Of a DNA stretch of 64,000 bases, positions 29,189 through 41,400 are shown piece by piece. Position numbers and translations under genes: made by a program. The notes under the pieces are model-generated. The model searched no databases. It had not been told where the DNA came from and saw only the letters and a program-made list of their open reading frames with translations. Every line of letters starts with the position of its first letter. The first letter of the stretch is position 1. The DNA comes from Paracyclopina nana (taxonomy: Eukaryota > Arthropoda > Copepoda > Cyclopoida > Cyclopettidae), in assembly GCA_019096065.1 (NCBI GenBank), contig JAGUCH010000002.1, forward strand, positions 4,352,501 through 4,416,500, given 5' to 3'.

Positions 29189-29485
29189 GGTCTTTGTATG
29201 CACTTCAAGCTACTTAGAATAGCAAGACGCAGGTAATCTGCTGAACCGGTTTCAATCCCTATTCACAGCTCCTAGCTGGCAACATTAACAAAAAAACTAA
29301 AGTTACCAGCTACTGAAACTAAAATAAAATGAAAAAGATCAACCCACTTTTTAGAAGTAGTGTTTTATAGCTTTAATCAACATAGTCAATTTTTCATTGG
29401 AGTGCATGTCAAACAATAGTTGAACCAAATAGTGAACTCCTCCTTGTTACCACATTTGCTCATGGATTCTTCTTAGTCTTTAAAC

Positions 29486-30582
29486 ATGAGTGCTAGAAGC
29501 ATTTTCAAGATTGCTCGGTGGTTATCCTACTTGCTATGTTTCATTTTATTCATGGCCCTGATGTGGGACATTTTTACGAATTTCAGCCAAGGCGCAAAAA
29601 TGACCACAGTCACAGAAAAATTGGAGCCAGAAAGAGAAATGCCCACAATTGCAATTTGCCCAATGAGTGCATACAAAACCAATGTTGATTTGGCTTCCTT
29701 GGACTTGATCGACTATTCAAAAGATACTTACAACATGGCCGATTTATTCAACCAAAAAACCATGAAGTATCTCGAGAATAGAACATTGTACGAGGTCTCA
29801 AATATTTCCACCCATTTGTATGGAACATGCCAAATTATTCAGAGGAAAGGTCTTGTTGCACCCAATGCTTACAGTGTATTTTTCTCATTTAGGCAGCGGC
29901 TGGATGTCATTTTATTTTTATTGAGCCTGAAGAGGCTGATTTCTTAAAACTCAATTCAAATCCATATGGCCTAGCTCACCAGCCTGTGATAATGGTTGGA
30001 AATTCTGATTATCGAGGGGCTGATATAAGTTTGGCCAAGGCAGTTGTAAAAAAAGTGAAAAAACACCTGGGCGAAACATGCATTGAAGCCAGCTCACAGG
30101 AATACGTGAAAATGTTCAACCAAGAAGTGCAAAAGAAATTGAGGATGGAATCCGGCGGCAAACTGTGCAACATGATGATCACTGAGCATTTCGTAAAAGA
30201 AATGAATGTGAGGAATTGCTCCACTAAAGCCGAAGCTTTTAAAGCTATGATGCTCATTAAAGAGGCTTTTCAAGCAATCTTTCCAAAGTTGCAGCAAAAA
30301 TGCCAAAGGGTCCTTTACTCAACTATCATCACTTACAACCACAAAAATCAAGAGGTTTACGGCTCCAACTCGATTAGTGACACTGCTTTTGTGGTCTTTG
30401 TCAATTTTGAATCTCCTTGGGTTGAAGAAAAGGAAGAGGTTTATGTGTACAACGCGTCAACAGTGCTCATTTCAATGGGCGGAAATCTGGGCCTTTTCCT
30501 GGGCTTTTCGTGTTTATCTTGCTTTCTTGGGGTGATCAATTTTCTCCAATCCTTTTGGCAAAAACAGTTTGCAAAAGTGTGA
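29486..30582 (+). CDS. DEG/ENaC (ASC) sodium-channel-like protein, short form
   Basis: Two exons, best read as 29486..29854 and 29893..30582, 352 aa. An N-terminal transmembrane helix (about residues 13-32), a post-TM1 Pro-Thr-Ile-Ala-Ile-Cys-Pro motif, a Cys-containing extracellular region and a second helix with Gly-Gly-Asn-Leu-Gly-Leu-Phe-Leu-Gly-Phe-Ser identify the amiloride-sensitive channel family. The Gly-x-Ser selectivity region is present as Gly-Phe-Ser. The protein is shorter than typical members (over 450 aa) and has fewer Cys in the extracellular domain. The intron is only 38 bp with a weak GT-TG donor; it was chosen because exon 2 is preceded by an in-frame TAG at the acceptor. 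The exact donor, or even gene integrity, is uncertain. Confidence 0.75.
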
Positions 30583-30737
30583 TTTGATGCCAATAAATAA
30601 CCGAATTGCTTTGAAATCGAGGGAGCCTTGAGAGGCATTCGTTTTTTGAGATTTATATATAAAATATGACCAATTATCGAATAAATCGATATAAATAGCA
30701 GCACTAGTATACCTGCCCAAAACTGGCCCAAACTGGG

Positions 30738-30951
30738 TGATCCAGAATTGTAGATGCTAATTCACGCCCCCGATTATCTCATTATCTCATTACTAAATTA
30801 CACGTGCAAATGTTAACGCTGAGAAAGACTTGAGTCAGTACAATATAAGATTTCATACGAAACACTCGCTTTATTCATGTTCTAGATAGCAATCGATCCT
30901 TGTGATCAAATCTCGGTTCATTGTTGTCGTCATTTGGCTTATTTCGGGTCA
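30738..30951 (+). repeat. 5' LTR of the BEL/Pao element
   Basis: 214 bp, TGATCCAGAA...CGGGTCA; no difference from the 3' LTR seen by eye. CTGGG duplication on its left. Confidence 0.93.
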
Positions 30952-30954
30952 AAT

Positions 30955-30970
30955 TGGCGCCCAACGTGTT
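30955..30970 (+). other. Primer-binding site of the BEL/Pao element
   Basis: TGGCGCCCAACGTG begins 3 bp after the LTR and ends like a tRNA 3' complement. The same site recurs inverted at 43537-43550. Confidence 0.75.
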
Positions 30971-31021
30971 ACCGCATTAAAATCCACGGTTTGTTTTCTT
31001 TTCTTTCGAGCGAAGTAACGA

Positions 31022-34000
31022 ATGGCGGACAACAATGACGACGGCGAAAAACCCCCTTCTGGGGGCGAAGGAGGCGATGGACGGGGTGACGATGGACCGC
31101 CGCGGCCCCCGCAGCAACCACCGCAGCAACCACCGCAGCAAGGACAACCAATGGATCAACCTCTGCCCGGCGAAGGCTCGATGGCTCGGCCAGAAAGCAA
31201 GGAAATCACCGAGGAGATCAACAAGCTATATCAAGGTTATCAAAAATCATTGACCACGATACAAAAATCATTTCAGGCCTTTTGGACCACTTACAAGCAG
31301 CAGCGTCCCCTACCTGAGGACACGCTTGTCGCGGTCGCCGATAGCGTTCATGCTTGCCATCAGGAATTTCAAAGCGAAATGATTAAATTCGTTTCACTTG
31401 CGAGCAAGTATCGCAACCAAGCCGAGCGAATCAAGAAGGCCAGAGAAATTGAGGCTGCTAACGTGGACTTGATAACTGAGATCGTGCAACTGGTGGAGGA
31501 GTTCAAGGACAACTTGGCGTATGAGAAGCAGAAGGCGGAGATGGATCGGCTTCGAGCGGAGGCCAAAACACCCGTGGTGGAGAATCAGGCCGAAATCACG
31601 CCTGAACACTTGAATGAGTATGATAACGCTTATTATCGCCACAGGGACGCGATGGAGCAGCACTGCTTTGGCGACCTCGGGGAGGACCAACAGGAAGATC
31701 GTGAGTTCATTCGAAAGTTGCTGGCCGACCTGGTTGAGGACGAAGTTAAGCGCGATCAGTTGTCGGTCAAATGGCTCACCGCGGCAATCCACCTGGGTGA
31801 CGACTATTATCAAGGCGTGATCGCCATTACCAACGATGACAAAAGGGTTTTTGGCCAATGGGTAAATTACTATAGATCATTGCTAGGTACTTACAGGAGA
31901 CCTCCAGCCCTGAAGTCGTCCTCAATCCAGCCCCCACCGGGCACAACATCCATGGCTCAAATGGTGGAGAGCCCTCAGCGTCTTAACGCTCCAAGACCTC
32001 CCCCGTTGGCACCTCCAGAAACACCGAAAAGGAGAAGCATCTCTTGGGGACCACATTCAAGCACGTTCATCGAGACTCAACCCAGATCCGACGTCACGAT
32101 TTCGATTGGCGACATAACATCGAATACGTCCTTGATGATGTCTATGGCTGGCACTCAAAATGTCAACTCCACCATCGTCGAAAGAATGGACGGGCAGCCC
32201 GAATCAACGTACGTGGATCCAAGTCAAACTAGGGCAAAAAAGCCACCCTCAAATTTGCCCATAGTCAACGGCGAGAACCCAGTGGCCTTTAAAGAGTTTC
32301 TCAAGGTATTCGAATATAAAGTCCACAGGAACAACAAGTACAACTGGGATGAGAAGTTCTTCGAATTGGTTGAACACCTAAGAGGGCCAGCATTTGCCAC
32401 CGTCAAATTGCTCACGCCCGACAAATCTGGATATTTAAGAGCCCTCTACGAGTTGGAAACGAGATATGGGGCATTCGAAACTCACATGGGAGCATTGTGG
32501 GCGCGAATTCATACGATCGAAGTGGATCATCGCAAACTGAGCACCATCCATTCGGCAAAGTTCACGGCGATGGAGATTCTAGCAGGCAATGACAGGGCAT
32601 GCTACGAACAGGTGGGCAGTATGTTGGTCTCTTATTTCAGCATGCGGATGAACCCTGCGACGAAAGACCATTGGAATTTGTATTTGCTCTCGGTCCACGG
32701 GGCCAAGGTCAAGCCTAGCATCGATGACTTTCAACAGTGGTGCACATATCTGGAGCACAATGAAGCCAAGGAGCATTTGGCAAAGAAGCAACTGACTGAC
32801 TCCCTAATGAAAAATACGTTTGTTAACTCGAATGTTCGTCAGCAAGGGACTAAAGTCATGGCATGTGTGGACGAGGAAGGTTCAGAGCCAGAAGCTACAT
32901 TATCGGATGAGGAGGATGAAAACTGTAACTTTGCGTTGCTAGATGATGAGAACAAGTTTTTGGGTTGCGCCCTCTGCGACTCCGAAAACTACACTGCCAA
33001 GCATCACCTCAGTAACTGTAAGGTGTTCAAGAACCTGTCGCGCCAGGAGCAACGGTCAGTAATTAATCGAACCGGCACCTGCTTCAACTGCTACGAGGCC
33101 AAACACCTCGCCAGGACATGTAAGCAACCTCCTGTTAAATGCGACAAATGCTCCAATAAACACCCGACCTTTTTGCACCGTTCTTCAGAGGACTCCGTGA
33201 TTGTAGCTGCAATAGTAAATCGTCCCAGTTTTCTAAAACGCACTGTTTATCGGGTCATTCCTGTTTACATTTCGAATACGCCTGATTTTGCCAATTGCCG
33301 CTTGATCAACGCTACATGCGACGATCATGCCGCCTCTTCATTCATTGTGGAATCAGTTGCCAAAGAAATTAGAGCAAAAATGAAGCCTCAAACTCAAGTC
33401 ATCAATTATATGACCAGGTCGGAAGTGTTGAACAATCATAGGGCATCTTTTTTCATAAAAGCGGTTGATGGGAGCATTGCGTGCAATTTTGTGGCTAATA
33501 CTACTGATTCCATCTGCAACGGAGTATCTCCGCCAGATATTGCATATTTAACTAGCTCTTACAGCCATCTACGGAACATTCCATTCGAATCGTACCCTGC
33601 AGAGCCATGCTCACTACTCATTGGGCTCGACCACCTCCACCTTCACACAGCACAACAACCCGACGTTGTAGGAATCCAGGGGGCGCCCGTAGCTCGAAAA
33701 ATACCCTTGGGTTGGACAGTGGTGAAGGGAAAGCAACCAGAGGTCCAGTTGGCTTGCACAGATGAAGCAGACGCAGCACTCCAGCAGTTGGAGGGGGCGG
33801 TGGAGCAGATTTGGAATTATGAGTTCCATAATGCCCACGGGAAGGCCAGAAGGATCGTCAGTAAAAAGGACAAACTTGCGGAGGACATTGTTGGGTCGCA
33901 CTTGTTCAGGAGCAATAATCACATCGGCACGAAGGTACCCTGGGCAAGATTTCCTGAGGCTCCGCAGTTGCCCCAGAACTACGAGCAGGTAAAACTTTGG

Positions 34001-35692
34001 CAGGTTAGGCATGAGCTGGAGCTTCGAAAGGATCCTCAAGTCTGGGAACAGTATCAGGCGAACTTTAGCGAGTGGATCTCCAACAACTACATCCAAGTAG
34101 TGAAAGGCGACGTGAAAGTTGGCTACTACATCCCGTGCTTCGCGGTCATTCGAGAAGACTCAACAACTATGAAATTGCGCGTGGTGACTGATTGCAAACG
34201 AAAATTTGGCAAATCAAGGGTGTCCATCAACGATGAAATCCTGACCGGGCCAAAGCTGCAAAATGAGATCAAAGACGTGCTGCTGCATTTCAGGAAAGGC
34301 AAGTTTGCTTTCACAAGCGACATCGCCCGAATGTATTTGCAATTTCTGCTGCACCCAGACGATTACCAATATCATCGCATCATTTATGAAGGTAACTCGT
34401 ATGAATTCACTCGATGGCCATTTGGCAATGTTGCAGCTCCCTTTGCCACACTGTTCTGCCTTAATACCCACTTCAAGGAGCTAGGTCATCATCATCTAAT
34501 CGATACCGTGAAGCAATCTCTCTACATGGACGATTTGTTGCCCTCCAACTTCGACGAAGATCAGCTGGCCAAGCTGTTCTACGAATTGCGGGAAGCCTGC
34601 AGTAAAGCGGGATTGGAGCTGCGCAAAGTTGTGACAAATTCGAGTAAGTTGATCCAACAATTGGATAAATCTTTGTTAGGCTTGGAGGCAGAAATTGAGC
34701 AGGAAATTCAAGTGGGATCATCAAAGGCGCTGGGGTGCAAGTGGGTTCCTTCCACAGACATGCTGGGATACAAAAACTTGGTAATAAATCCTGAGCATCG
34801 ACCGCTCACCAAAAGAAATGTTTTCCGCGTAAATGGACTTTGTTTCGACCCAATTGGGTTCTTAGAACCTGTTACATGCAAAGGCAGGATAATCCTTCAA
34901 GATGTCTGCTTCTTGGTTCAAAAGCCGGGGTGGGATGACATCATCGATGAAAAGACGCTGCAGTCAAATTGGGAAGAATATTTGTCAGATCTGACGAAGA
35001 TTAGCCGAATCGAATTCGAGAGGGCAATCATGCAAAATGACGTCACACAGCCAGAGCTACACGTTTTCTGCGATGCTTCTAGCCGAATGTACTCTGCGGT
35101 CGTGTATTTGCGGCAAAAAACAGAAGAAGGGAAGATTGTCGTGCGGTTCGTTCAATGCAAAAGAAGGTTGTGCAAAAAAGGGGCCAGAACAATTCCGCAG
35201 AAAGAACTCCTGGCAGCCGAGCTAGGCACGCAAATCGCGAACGGCATCGCGGAGCAGCTAAGTATCGCTAATGTTAAATACTGGTCGGACTCGATAACAG
35301 TTCTAAGATGGATTTTTAAGCCTCTCATTATTGTAGAACCATTCGTGTCTAGGAGGGTGTTGGAAATCCTTGAGAATACGTCGCAAAGAGATTGGTCGTA
35401 CATTAACACCACGCAGAATCCGGCCGACCTCGCAACGAAGGGCATCAGCCTCGACGCATTGGAGGCGTCATCGCTGTGGAAAACGGGGCCAGTGATGCTG
35501 CTAGATGAAGAGCCAACCTCTGAAAGGCCTGACATCGCCCTTGAGGACTCCAATGAAGCCATGGTCGTGGAGGGTGAAAATGCGGTCTTTGTTGCCACGT
35601 GCGACGAATACATTGCCGCTCAGTGCGCGTCCGAGGAAGAATTCCATGCAGCAAGAGCTGGAGAAAACAAACCGTGGATTTTAATGCGGTAA
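31022..35692 (+). CDS. BEL/Pao gag-pol, truncated within pol by the internal rearrangement
   Basis: A single open frame from ATG 31022. Gag part: Gln/Pro-rich N-terminus, long coiled-coil-like region, then the DUF1759-like domain starting after Arg-Ala-Lys-Lys-Pro-Pro, and Cys/His knuckles (about 32965-33180). Pol part: A17-type protease region, reverse transcriptase with Tyr-Met-Asp-Asp at residue 1168 (34523), RNase H ending near 35450. True pol sequence stops at 35653; the last 13 codons come from rearranged leader and pol scraps, so integrase is missing from this frame. The full pol of the family is seen in the inverted copy (38485-43602), which in turn lacks gag. Confidence 0.9.
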   Translation: MADNNDDGEKPPSGGEGGDGRGDDGPPRPPQQPPQQPPQQGQPMDQPLPGEGSMARPESKEITEEINKLYQGYQKSLTTIQKSFQAFWTTYKQQRPLPEDTLVAVADSVHACHQEFQSEMIKFVSLASKYRNQAERIKKAREIEAANVDLITEIVQLVEEFKDNLAYEKQKAEMDRLRAEAKTPVVENQAEITPEHLNEYDNAYYRHRDAMEQHCFGDLGEDQQEDREFIRKLLADLVEDEVKRDQLSVKWLTAAIHLGDDYYQGVIAITNDDKRVFGQWVNYYRSLLGTYRRPPALKSSSIQPPPGTTSMAQMVESPQRLNAPRPPPLAPPETPKRRSISWGPHSSTFIETQPRSDVTISIGDITSNTSLMMSMAGTQNVNSTIVERMDGQPESTYVDPSQTRAKKPPSNLPIVNGENPVAFKEFLKVFEYKVHRNNKYNWDEKFFELVEHLRGPAFATVKLLTPDKSGYLRALYELETRYGAFETHMGALWARIHTIEVDHRKLSTIHSAKFTAMEILAGNDRACYEQVGSMLVSYFSMRMNPATKDHWNLYLLSVHGAKVKPSIDDFQQWCTYLEHNEAKEHLAKKQLTDSLMKNTFVNSNVRQQGTKVMACVDEEGSEPEATLSDEEDENCNFALLDDENKFLGCALCDSENYTAKHHLSNCKVFKNLSRQEQRSVINRTGTCFNCYEAKHLARTCKQPPVKCDKCSNKHPTFLHRSSEDSVIVAAIVNRPSFLKRTVYRVIPVYISNTPDFANCRLINATCDDHAASSFIVESVAKEIRAKMKPQTQVINYMTRSEVLNNHRASFFIKAVDGSIACNFVANTTDSICNGVSPPDIAYLTSSYSHLRNIPFESYPAEPCSLLIGLDHLHLHTAQQPDVVGIQGAPVARKIPLGWTVVKGKQPEVQLACTDEADAALQQLEGAVEQIWNYEFHNAHGKARRIVSKKDKLAEDIVGSHLFRSNNHIGTKVPWARFPEAPQLPQNYEQVKLWQVRHELELRKDPQVWEQYQANFSEWISNNYIQVVKGDVKVGYYIPCFAVIREDSTTMKLRVVTDCKRKFGKSRVSINDEILTGPKLQNEIKDVLLHFRKGKFAFTSDIARMYLQFLLHPDDYQYHRIIYEGNSYEFTRWPFGNVAAPFATLFCLNTHFKELGHHHLIDTVKQSLYMDDLLPSNFDEDQLAKLFYELREACSKAGLELRKVVTNSSKLIQQLDKSLLGLEAEIEQEIQVGSSKALGCKWVPSTDMLGYKNLVINPEHRPLTKRNVFRVNGLCFDPIGFLEPVTCKGRIILQDVCFLVQKPGWDDIIDEKTLQSNWEEYLSDLTKISRIEFERAIMQNDVTQPELHVFCDASSRMYSAVVYLRQKTEEGKIVVRFVQCKRRLCKKGARTIPQKELLAAELGTQIANGIAEQLSIANVKYWSDSITVLRWIFKPLIIVEPFVSRRVLEILENTSQRDWSYINTTQNPADLATKGISLDALEASSLWKTGPVMLLDEEPTSERPDIALEDSNEAMVVEGENAVFVATCDEYIAAQCASEEEFHAARAGENKPWILMR

Positions 35693-38271
35693 CACGTTGG
35701 GCGCCAATGGTTTGTTTTCTTTTCTTTCGAGCGAAGTAACGAATGGCGGACCGAAGTCTCAGCGAGGTCTCGGTAAGGGTGAATCATTGGCCCTAGACTT
35801 ACGCACTGCAGCAAGATGCAGTGAATGATCCTGATCACGTCTGCCATGGGCCCCATGTTCTCCAGGTGGGCGCACCGGATTGCCATCTGCCTCATGAGCT
35901 CAATCATGACCGAAGCCTCCCAGATCAGCCGGAGGTTCATTTGGGCGGACCAATCTTGAGCATTCATTGTCCACTGGAAGTCTTCATCTCGAAGCACGTA
36001 GCGACGGTCGATTTCGTGCCCGTAAGGGACAAAATCTATTGGTGTTCGGATCGTCTCAGCGATGAACCGGCAGTCGTTGCGCACCTCCTTCCATTCAGTG
36101 GTCAATTCGGGCTGAGGGTAGGCCATGAGGGCGATGTTGGAAGCTTCCACCACCTGTCGGATCGCGAATACTGCCCCGGTGGCATTTTGCATTTTTGCAA
36201 TGGCGTCGTGTATCCCAAATCCCCATTTTATTACCCCCGTCTCTTTGAAAAGTTGCCGCACAATGTTGGGTAGCTGAGTTCCATTCAGCACAGCACCATC
36301 CCACAACATGTGCACTACCAAAGCCTTATTGTTGACGGTCACGAATGCAGCCCCTGCGAACGCCATTTCCCAATTTTGCGGGACCTGTTCTTTTAGTCCT
36401 ACTAACTCGTCCCCAGTTGGCCCCAAAATTTTTACATTCATTAGCCCGTAATTACGAAATTCTTCTACAATTTGATACCTTTGCAGCAACCCATGAAGTT
36501 GATCATAATTCATATCCTTGGTATAATGAACAATGGTTGGCTCAGTATCGGGCTGAACAGCACGTGGCCCCTGATGGATCGTTTGGAGTGAGGCCGCCGC
36601 GACGCTTAGAGTACTGAAGACTGGTGCAGAGATTTCGTAGTCCCTTTGATCAATGCCATTGGCGGCCAGAATGCACCAATCCTCAGGGCAGTTTGGCACA
36701 AGTTTGTCCCCAACCAGAAATCTTTTACCTTCAACCGCCAGGATGCATGCAGGTCCTTCATTTGCTGGGGGTGCCGCGATTGCCACGCCTGATTTCACAG
36801 ACTCCGTATCCGAGAACATGTCCTCCGAGGACGGGTGCAACGAAATGCAGTCTTCAGCGACCTCCGTGACAGGTGGCAGCGGCTGTGGTTTGGTTGGCAA
36901 TCCACCAGTTTCCATGAAGGCCCTCTGGACAGCTTCTTTGAGGTCGCGCTTGCGCCTTCTGAGGTTCGTGGTGGGGGCGTCCTGAGGCGGGGTGACGGAA
37001 CCTGAACGAGGAGCAAGAACGTTTATATGAGCGCTGGCGGGTTTTTTACCGGGAATCTTTCGCCTGGCTTGCATGGCGGCCCGTTGCGCGAGTTCTTCAT
37101 CAGAGAGCCTGGAAGTGGAAGGCTGAGGCTCTGGCTCTTCGTCGGTTTCTCCCACGATGACCTCGTCGATCACCTCGTCCTCTGCTTCAGTTTCAGCCTC
37201 GGTATCCACGTCGGTGAGCTCGGCCTCGCTTGGGTCAGCTGCTTGGAAGCGTGTTGGATCGCCGTAGATGATGGCAGTCGTCGGCTCGTCTTCATACTCG
37301 ACTTCCAGATCGGAGATCCCAGGAAAATGAACATTCACCTCCAGCAATTTATCGCGTAAAGCAACAAAGGTGTCGTTGGAGATGGTGACTGCTCCTGCTG
37401 TGGACGTCATGGTGCCGATCGACCGGCAATTGAAGATCCTAGGGGATTGAGCGGGCAACAAATTTTCAGTTTTTCCTTTTACCCGTTCAGCTTGAGTAGG
37501 CTCGCGTCCCAGCTCGACAGGCACGTCCGACGCAACCCTGATAGCCCCGGCGGATGGTGTTTTTACCCTGGCGGCGATGTGGCGTAGATATCCCATGCTC
37601 TCTGGATCGTGTGAGGTCAAAAGATGTCCCAGCGCACCATAGCGAGCATCGCTCAACCTTTGCTCGACCTGCCTAGCCTCAGCAGCGCGGTTACTTGGCC
37701 CGAGGTAGGGGCTGACATCGAACTTGATGGCGCTCTTTACCCACATGTCGAACAAAGATGGGTGGCAAATGGCCATTATTTTCGACATCGCGGTATTATC
37801 AGCCATAAGCGAAATGCGAAGCGCGTTCATTTTCAGGTCGGCCGCGCGATGATTGCGGATAACTCGCTCGGACTTATCTGTGTTGTGAAGGTAGATTTTG
37901 CTCGGCCCTGCCACGAAGACGTTTGGATTGCAATAAAGGTCAGCCATTACCCCGAAATCCCCAGCTTGCAAGAGTCTGTGGGCGTCATCGAGAAAGACAA
38001 CCTCTTCAAAACCGTAGCGCTCTTGGATTTTGTTCCGTTCGAAATCAATCAAACGGCGTTTTTCCTCCTCGCTCCGCTTGTCAACGCGTCGTTGTTCGAT
38101 GTACTTTCGGGCTTCCTCAGACCGGGAGCGCTTCGATGGGCGGTCACGATCCTTTGGTGACCTGGATCGTGGCACTTCAGGCACCTTGAAAACCTCGGAC
38201 CTCGGCCTCTTTTGTTCTCTTCTGTCGTCTTCTTCATCTCTCGAGTCTTTGCGGGATTTACGAGAGGACAT
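35620..38271 (-). pseudogene. Inverted, 3'-truncated copy of BEL/Pao ORF2
   Basis: Starts at an ATG equivalent to that of the intact ORF2 (45263) and matches it to the codon equivalent to 47789. It then runs into inverted leader sequence and a stop at 35620. It therefore lacks the C-terminal zinc knuckles. No differences from the intact copy were seen before the break. Confidence 0.85.
35654..35751. other. Scrambled junction block inside the BEL/Pao element
   Basis: In order: 12 bp of pol (AGAGCTGGAGAA), the leader/PBS in reverse (about 35663-35708), then the leader forward again up to the gag start (35709-35751), then inverted ORF2. The junction to ORF2 shares GTCCGCC between both parents. 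Confidence 0.8.
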
Positions 38272-38484
38272 GATGGCTCCGAATCGGTTAATCGTTTGAT
38301 CGCCGGAAAAGGAAAGTAGCGCGCAAATAATAATTGCAAGCTGAGTTCTGATTGGCCCATGCTGATAGGAAGATGAACGGCGCGACACGATTGGATGATC
38401 GCCTAGAGCTGACCAGCGCGCGGGAAAATTCAAATTGAAATAAGGGTACTGCGACAAATCATATCCGAGGCCGCAGTGTCCATG

Positions 38485-41400
38485 TCATTCGAGATGATGC
38501 ATGGGAATCAGATTCGAGACTGCTTCAATTTTACGCTGACCTTCGATCTGTTGAACTCGTTGCAAGAACTTTGCGCGCGATCCTTTTCGCTGATGATGCA
38601 AAAAGGCCGGAGAGCAATCGACAGTTTTTACTGTAGCGGTGCGATTTATACCTTTTTTGTCCAGATGCAGCTCTTCGATGATTCCTACCTTCCACTCGTT
38701 GCGATGGGTGAATTGACCTCGATTTCGCACTAGTACCGGCTGCCCAACCTTTAAGTTGTCCTTCATTTGACTCCAGTAAGGGCGCGATGCCAGAGCGTTG
38801 AACAACTCCTTGTTCCAATGGTCCCACAGCTGCTGAAGGTAACCTTTGACCTCAGAAAACTGCTTTGCCAGCGACCCAGCCTCAGCAAACTCGGTGGCAA
38901 GGACGTGGTTTGCACGGCCAATCAGCAGATGATTCGGCGTCAGCACGAGAGCACTGCCATCCATTTCAGCTGGAACGTATTTGATGGGCCTGGAATTGAT
39001 CATATTTTCAGCAGTTACAACCGCGGTGCGGAAATCTTCCTCCGACCAAACTGTATTGCTAGTAATTTTCACAAATTGTCTTTTGAAAGTTCGAACAAAT
39101 ACTTCTCCAAGCCCATTGTACTCTGGAGCTCGTGCTGGGCTGAAATCCCACCGGATGAGCTTTCCCTCATGCTGAATGTTGCGAATTTTTTCCCAGTCGA
39201 TTTTTGCGAGCTGAGCCCCGAACATTAGCTTCGTCGCCCCAATGAAATTTGATCCTTGGTCGGACCTCACGTGACTCGGGATGCCTCTGCGGGCCACAAA
39301 TCGTGCAAACGCTTTCAGGAAAGCATCTGTTGAAAGGTCACGAGCGTCCTCCAGATGTATGGCTTTTGTGTGGTGGCAGGCGATTACAAGCACATATTTG
39401 GTTGCTCTGGCTTGCCCTCGTCCGGACTTCACCACGAACGGCCCACAAAAATCGATGCTAACCCTAGAAAAAGGATTGAGAGGTTCATCAAACTTAGGCA
39501 CGTCCCCCATCCTCGGTTGGTGAGGCCTGGATTGTGGAGAGCATTTCACACATCCCCTTAAAACTGACTTTACGACCTGTCTCAATTTTGGCATGTAGAA
39601 CAGCTTTCTTAGTTGCACAAGCAACTGATCTGTCGACAGGGTGTGACCGTTGATTCTGTGGAAGTAATCTACAACTTTCTTCGAAAACTCGGACTTGACA
39701 AGAAGTAGAGGCCGCTTGGTCGCCCAATTTATCCATCGAACATCGTCAATGCGACCTCGAGCCCGAATTACGTTGTCCTCGGTGATGTAAGCGTTCGACT
39801 TCTCCAGCTCGCTATTCCTCTTCCATTTCCCGAATTGCAGGTAATACTGCAGATCTGACTCAAAAACTGCTGCTTGAGCTGCCCGAACAATTATTCTCAG
39901 CGGAGTCACTCCATCTCTGCGGATTAACCTTGCTGCAATGGCAGAATATTGAAACATTTTTTCCGCGGATTTATCTTCCCATTTATGCATGGTCGCGCGA
40001 TTTAAATCAATCATCAACTTAGCTGCCTCCTGTTGATCAGATGCGGCCTGGAAATTCCACTGCCTGGCCTCCAGCCTCCGCTGTTTCCATTCTTCGGCCC
40101 TTGCTCTCGTGATTGCTGCATGGAATTCTTCCTCGGACGCGCACTGAGCGGCAATGTATTCGTCGCACGTGGCAACAAAGACCGCATTTTCACCCTCCAC
40201 GACCATGGCTTCATTGGAGTCCTCAAGGGCGATGTCAGGCCTTTCAGAGGTTGGCTCTTCATCTAGCAGCATCACTGGCCCCGTTTTCCACAGCGATGAC
40301 GCCTCCAATGCGTCGAGGCTGATGCCCTTCGTTGCGAGGTCGGCCGGATTCTGCGTGGTGTTAATGTACGACCAATCTCTTTGCGACGTATTCTCAAGGA
40401 TTTCCAACACCCTCCTAGACACGAATGGTTCTACAATAATGAGAGGCTTAAAAATCCATCTTAGAACTGTTATCGAGTCCGACCAATATTTAACATTAGC
40501 GATACTTAGCTGCTCCGCGATGCCGTTCGCGATTTGCGTGCCTAGCTCGGCTGCCAGGAGTTCTTTCTGCGGAATTGTTCTGGCCCCTTTTTTGCACAAC
40601 CTTCTTTTGCATTGAACGAACCGCACGACAATCTTCCCTTCTTCTGTTTTTTGCCGCAAATACACGACCGCAGAGTACATTCGGCTAGAAGCATCGCAGA
40701 AAACGTGTAGCTCTGGCTGTGTGACGTCATTTTGCATGATTGCCCTCTCGAATTCGATTCGGCTAATCTTCGTCAGATCTGACAAATATTCTTCCCAATT
40801 TGACTGCAGCGTCTTTTCATCGATGATGTCATCCCACCCCGGCTTTTGAACCAAGAAGCAGACATCTTGAAGGATTATCCTGCCTTTGCATGTAACAGGT
40901 TCTAAGAACCCAATTGGGTCGAAACAAAGTCCATTTACGCGGAAAACATTTCTTTTGGTGAGCGGTCGATGCTCAGGATTTATTACCAAGTTTTTGTATC
41001 CCAGCATGTCTGTGGAAGGAACCCACTTGCACCCCAGCGCCTTTGATGATCCCACTTGAATTTCCTGCTCAATTTCTGCCTCCAAGCCTAACAAAGATTT
41101 ATCCAATTGTTGGATCAACTTACTCGAATTTGTCACAACTTTGCGCAGCTCCAATCCCGCTTTACTGCAGGCTTCCCGCAATTCGTAGAACAGCTTGGCC
41201 AGCTGATCTTCGTCGAAGTTGGAGGGCAACAAATCGTCCATGTAGAGAGATTGCTTCACGGTATCGATTAGATGATGATGACCTAGCTCCTTGAAGTGGG
41301 TATTAAGGCAGAACAGTGTGGCAAAGGGAGCTGCAACATTGCCAAATGGCCATCGAGTGAATTCATACGAGTTACCTTCATAAATGATGCGATGATATTG

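Noticed and set aside
37624-38160. Plus-strand frame opposite the inverted ORF2 (also mirrored at 45374-45910)
   Set aside because: Antisense shadow that appears in both copies only because they are inverted repeats.
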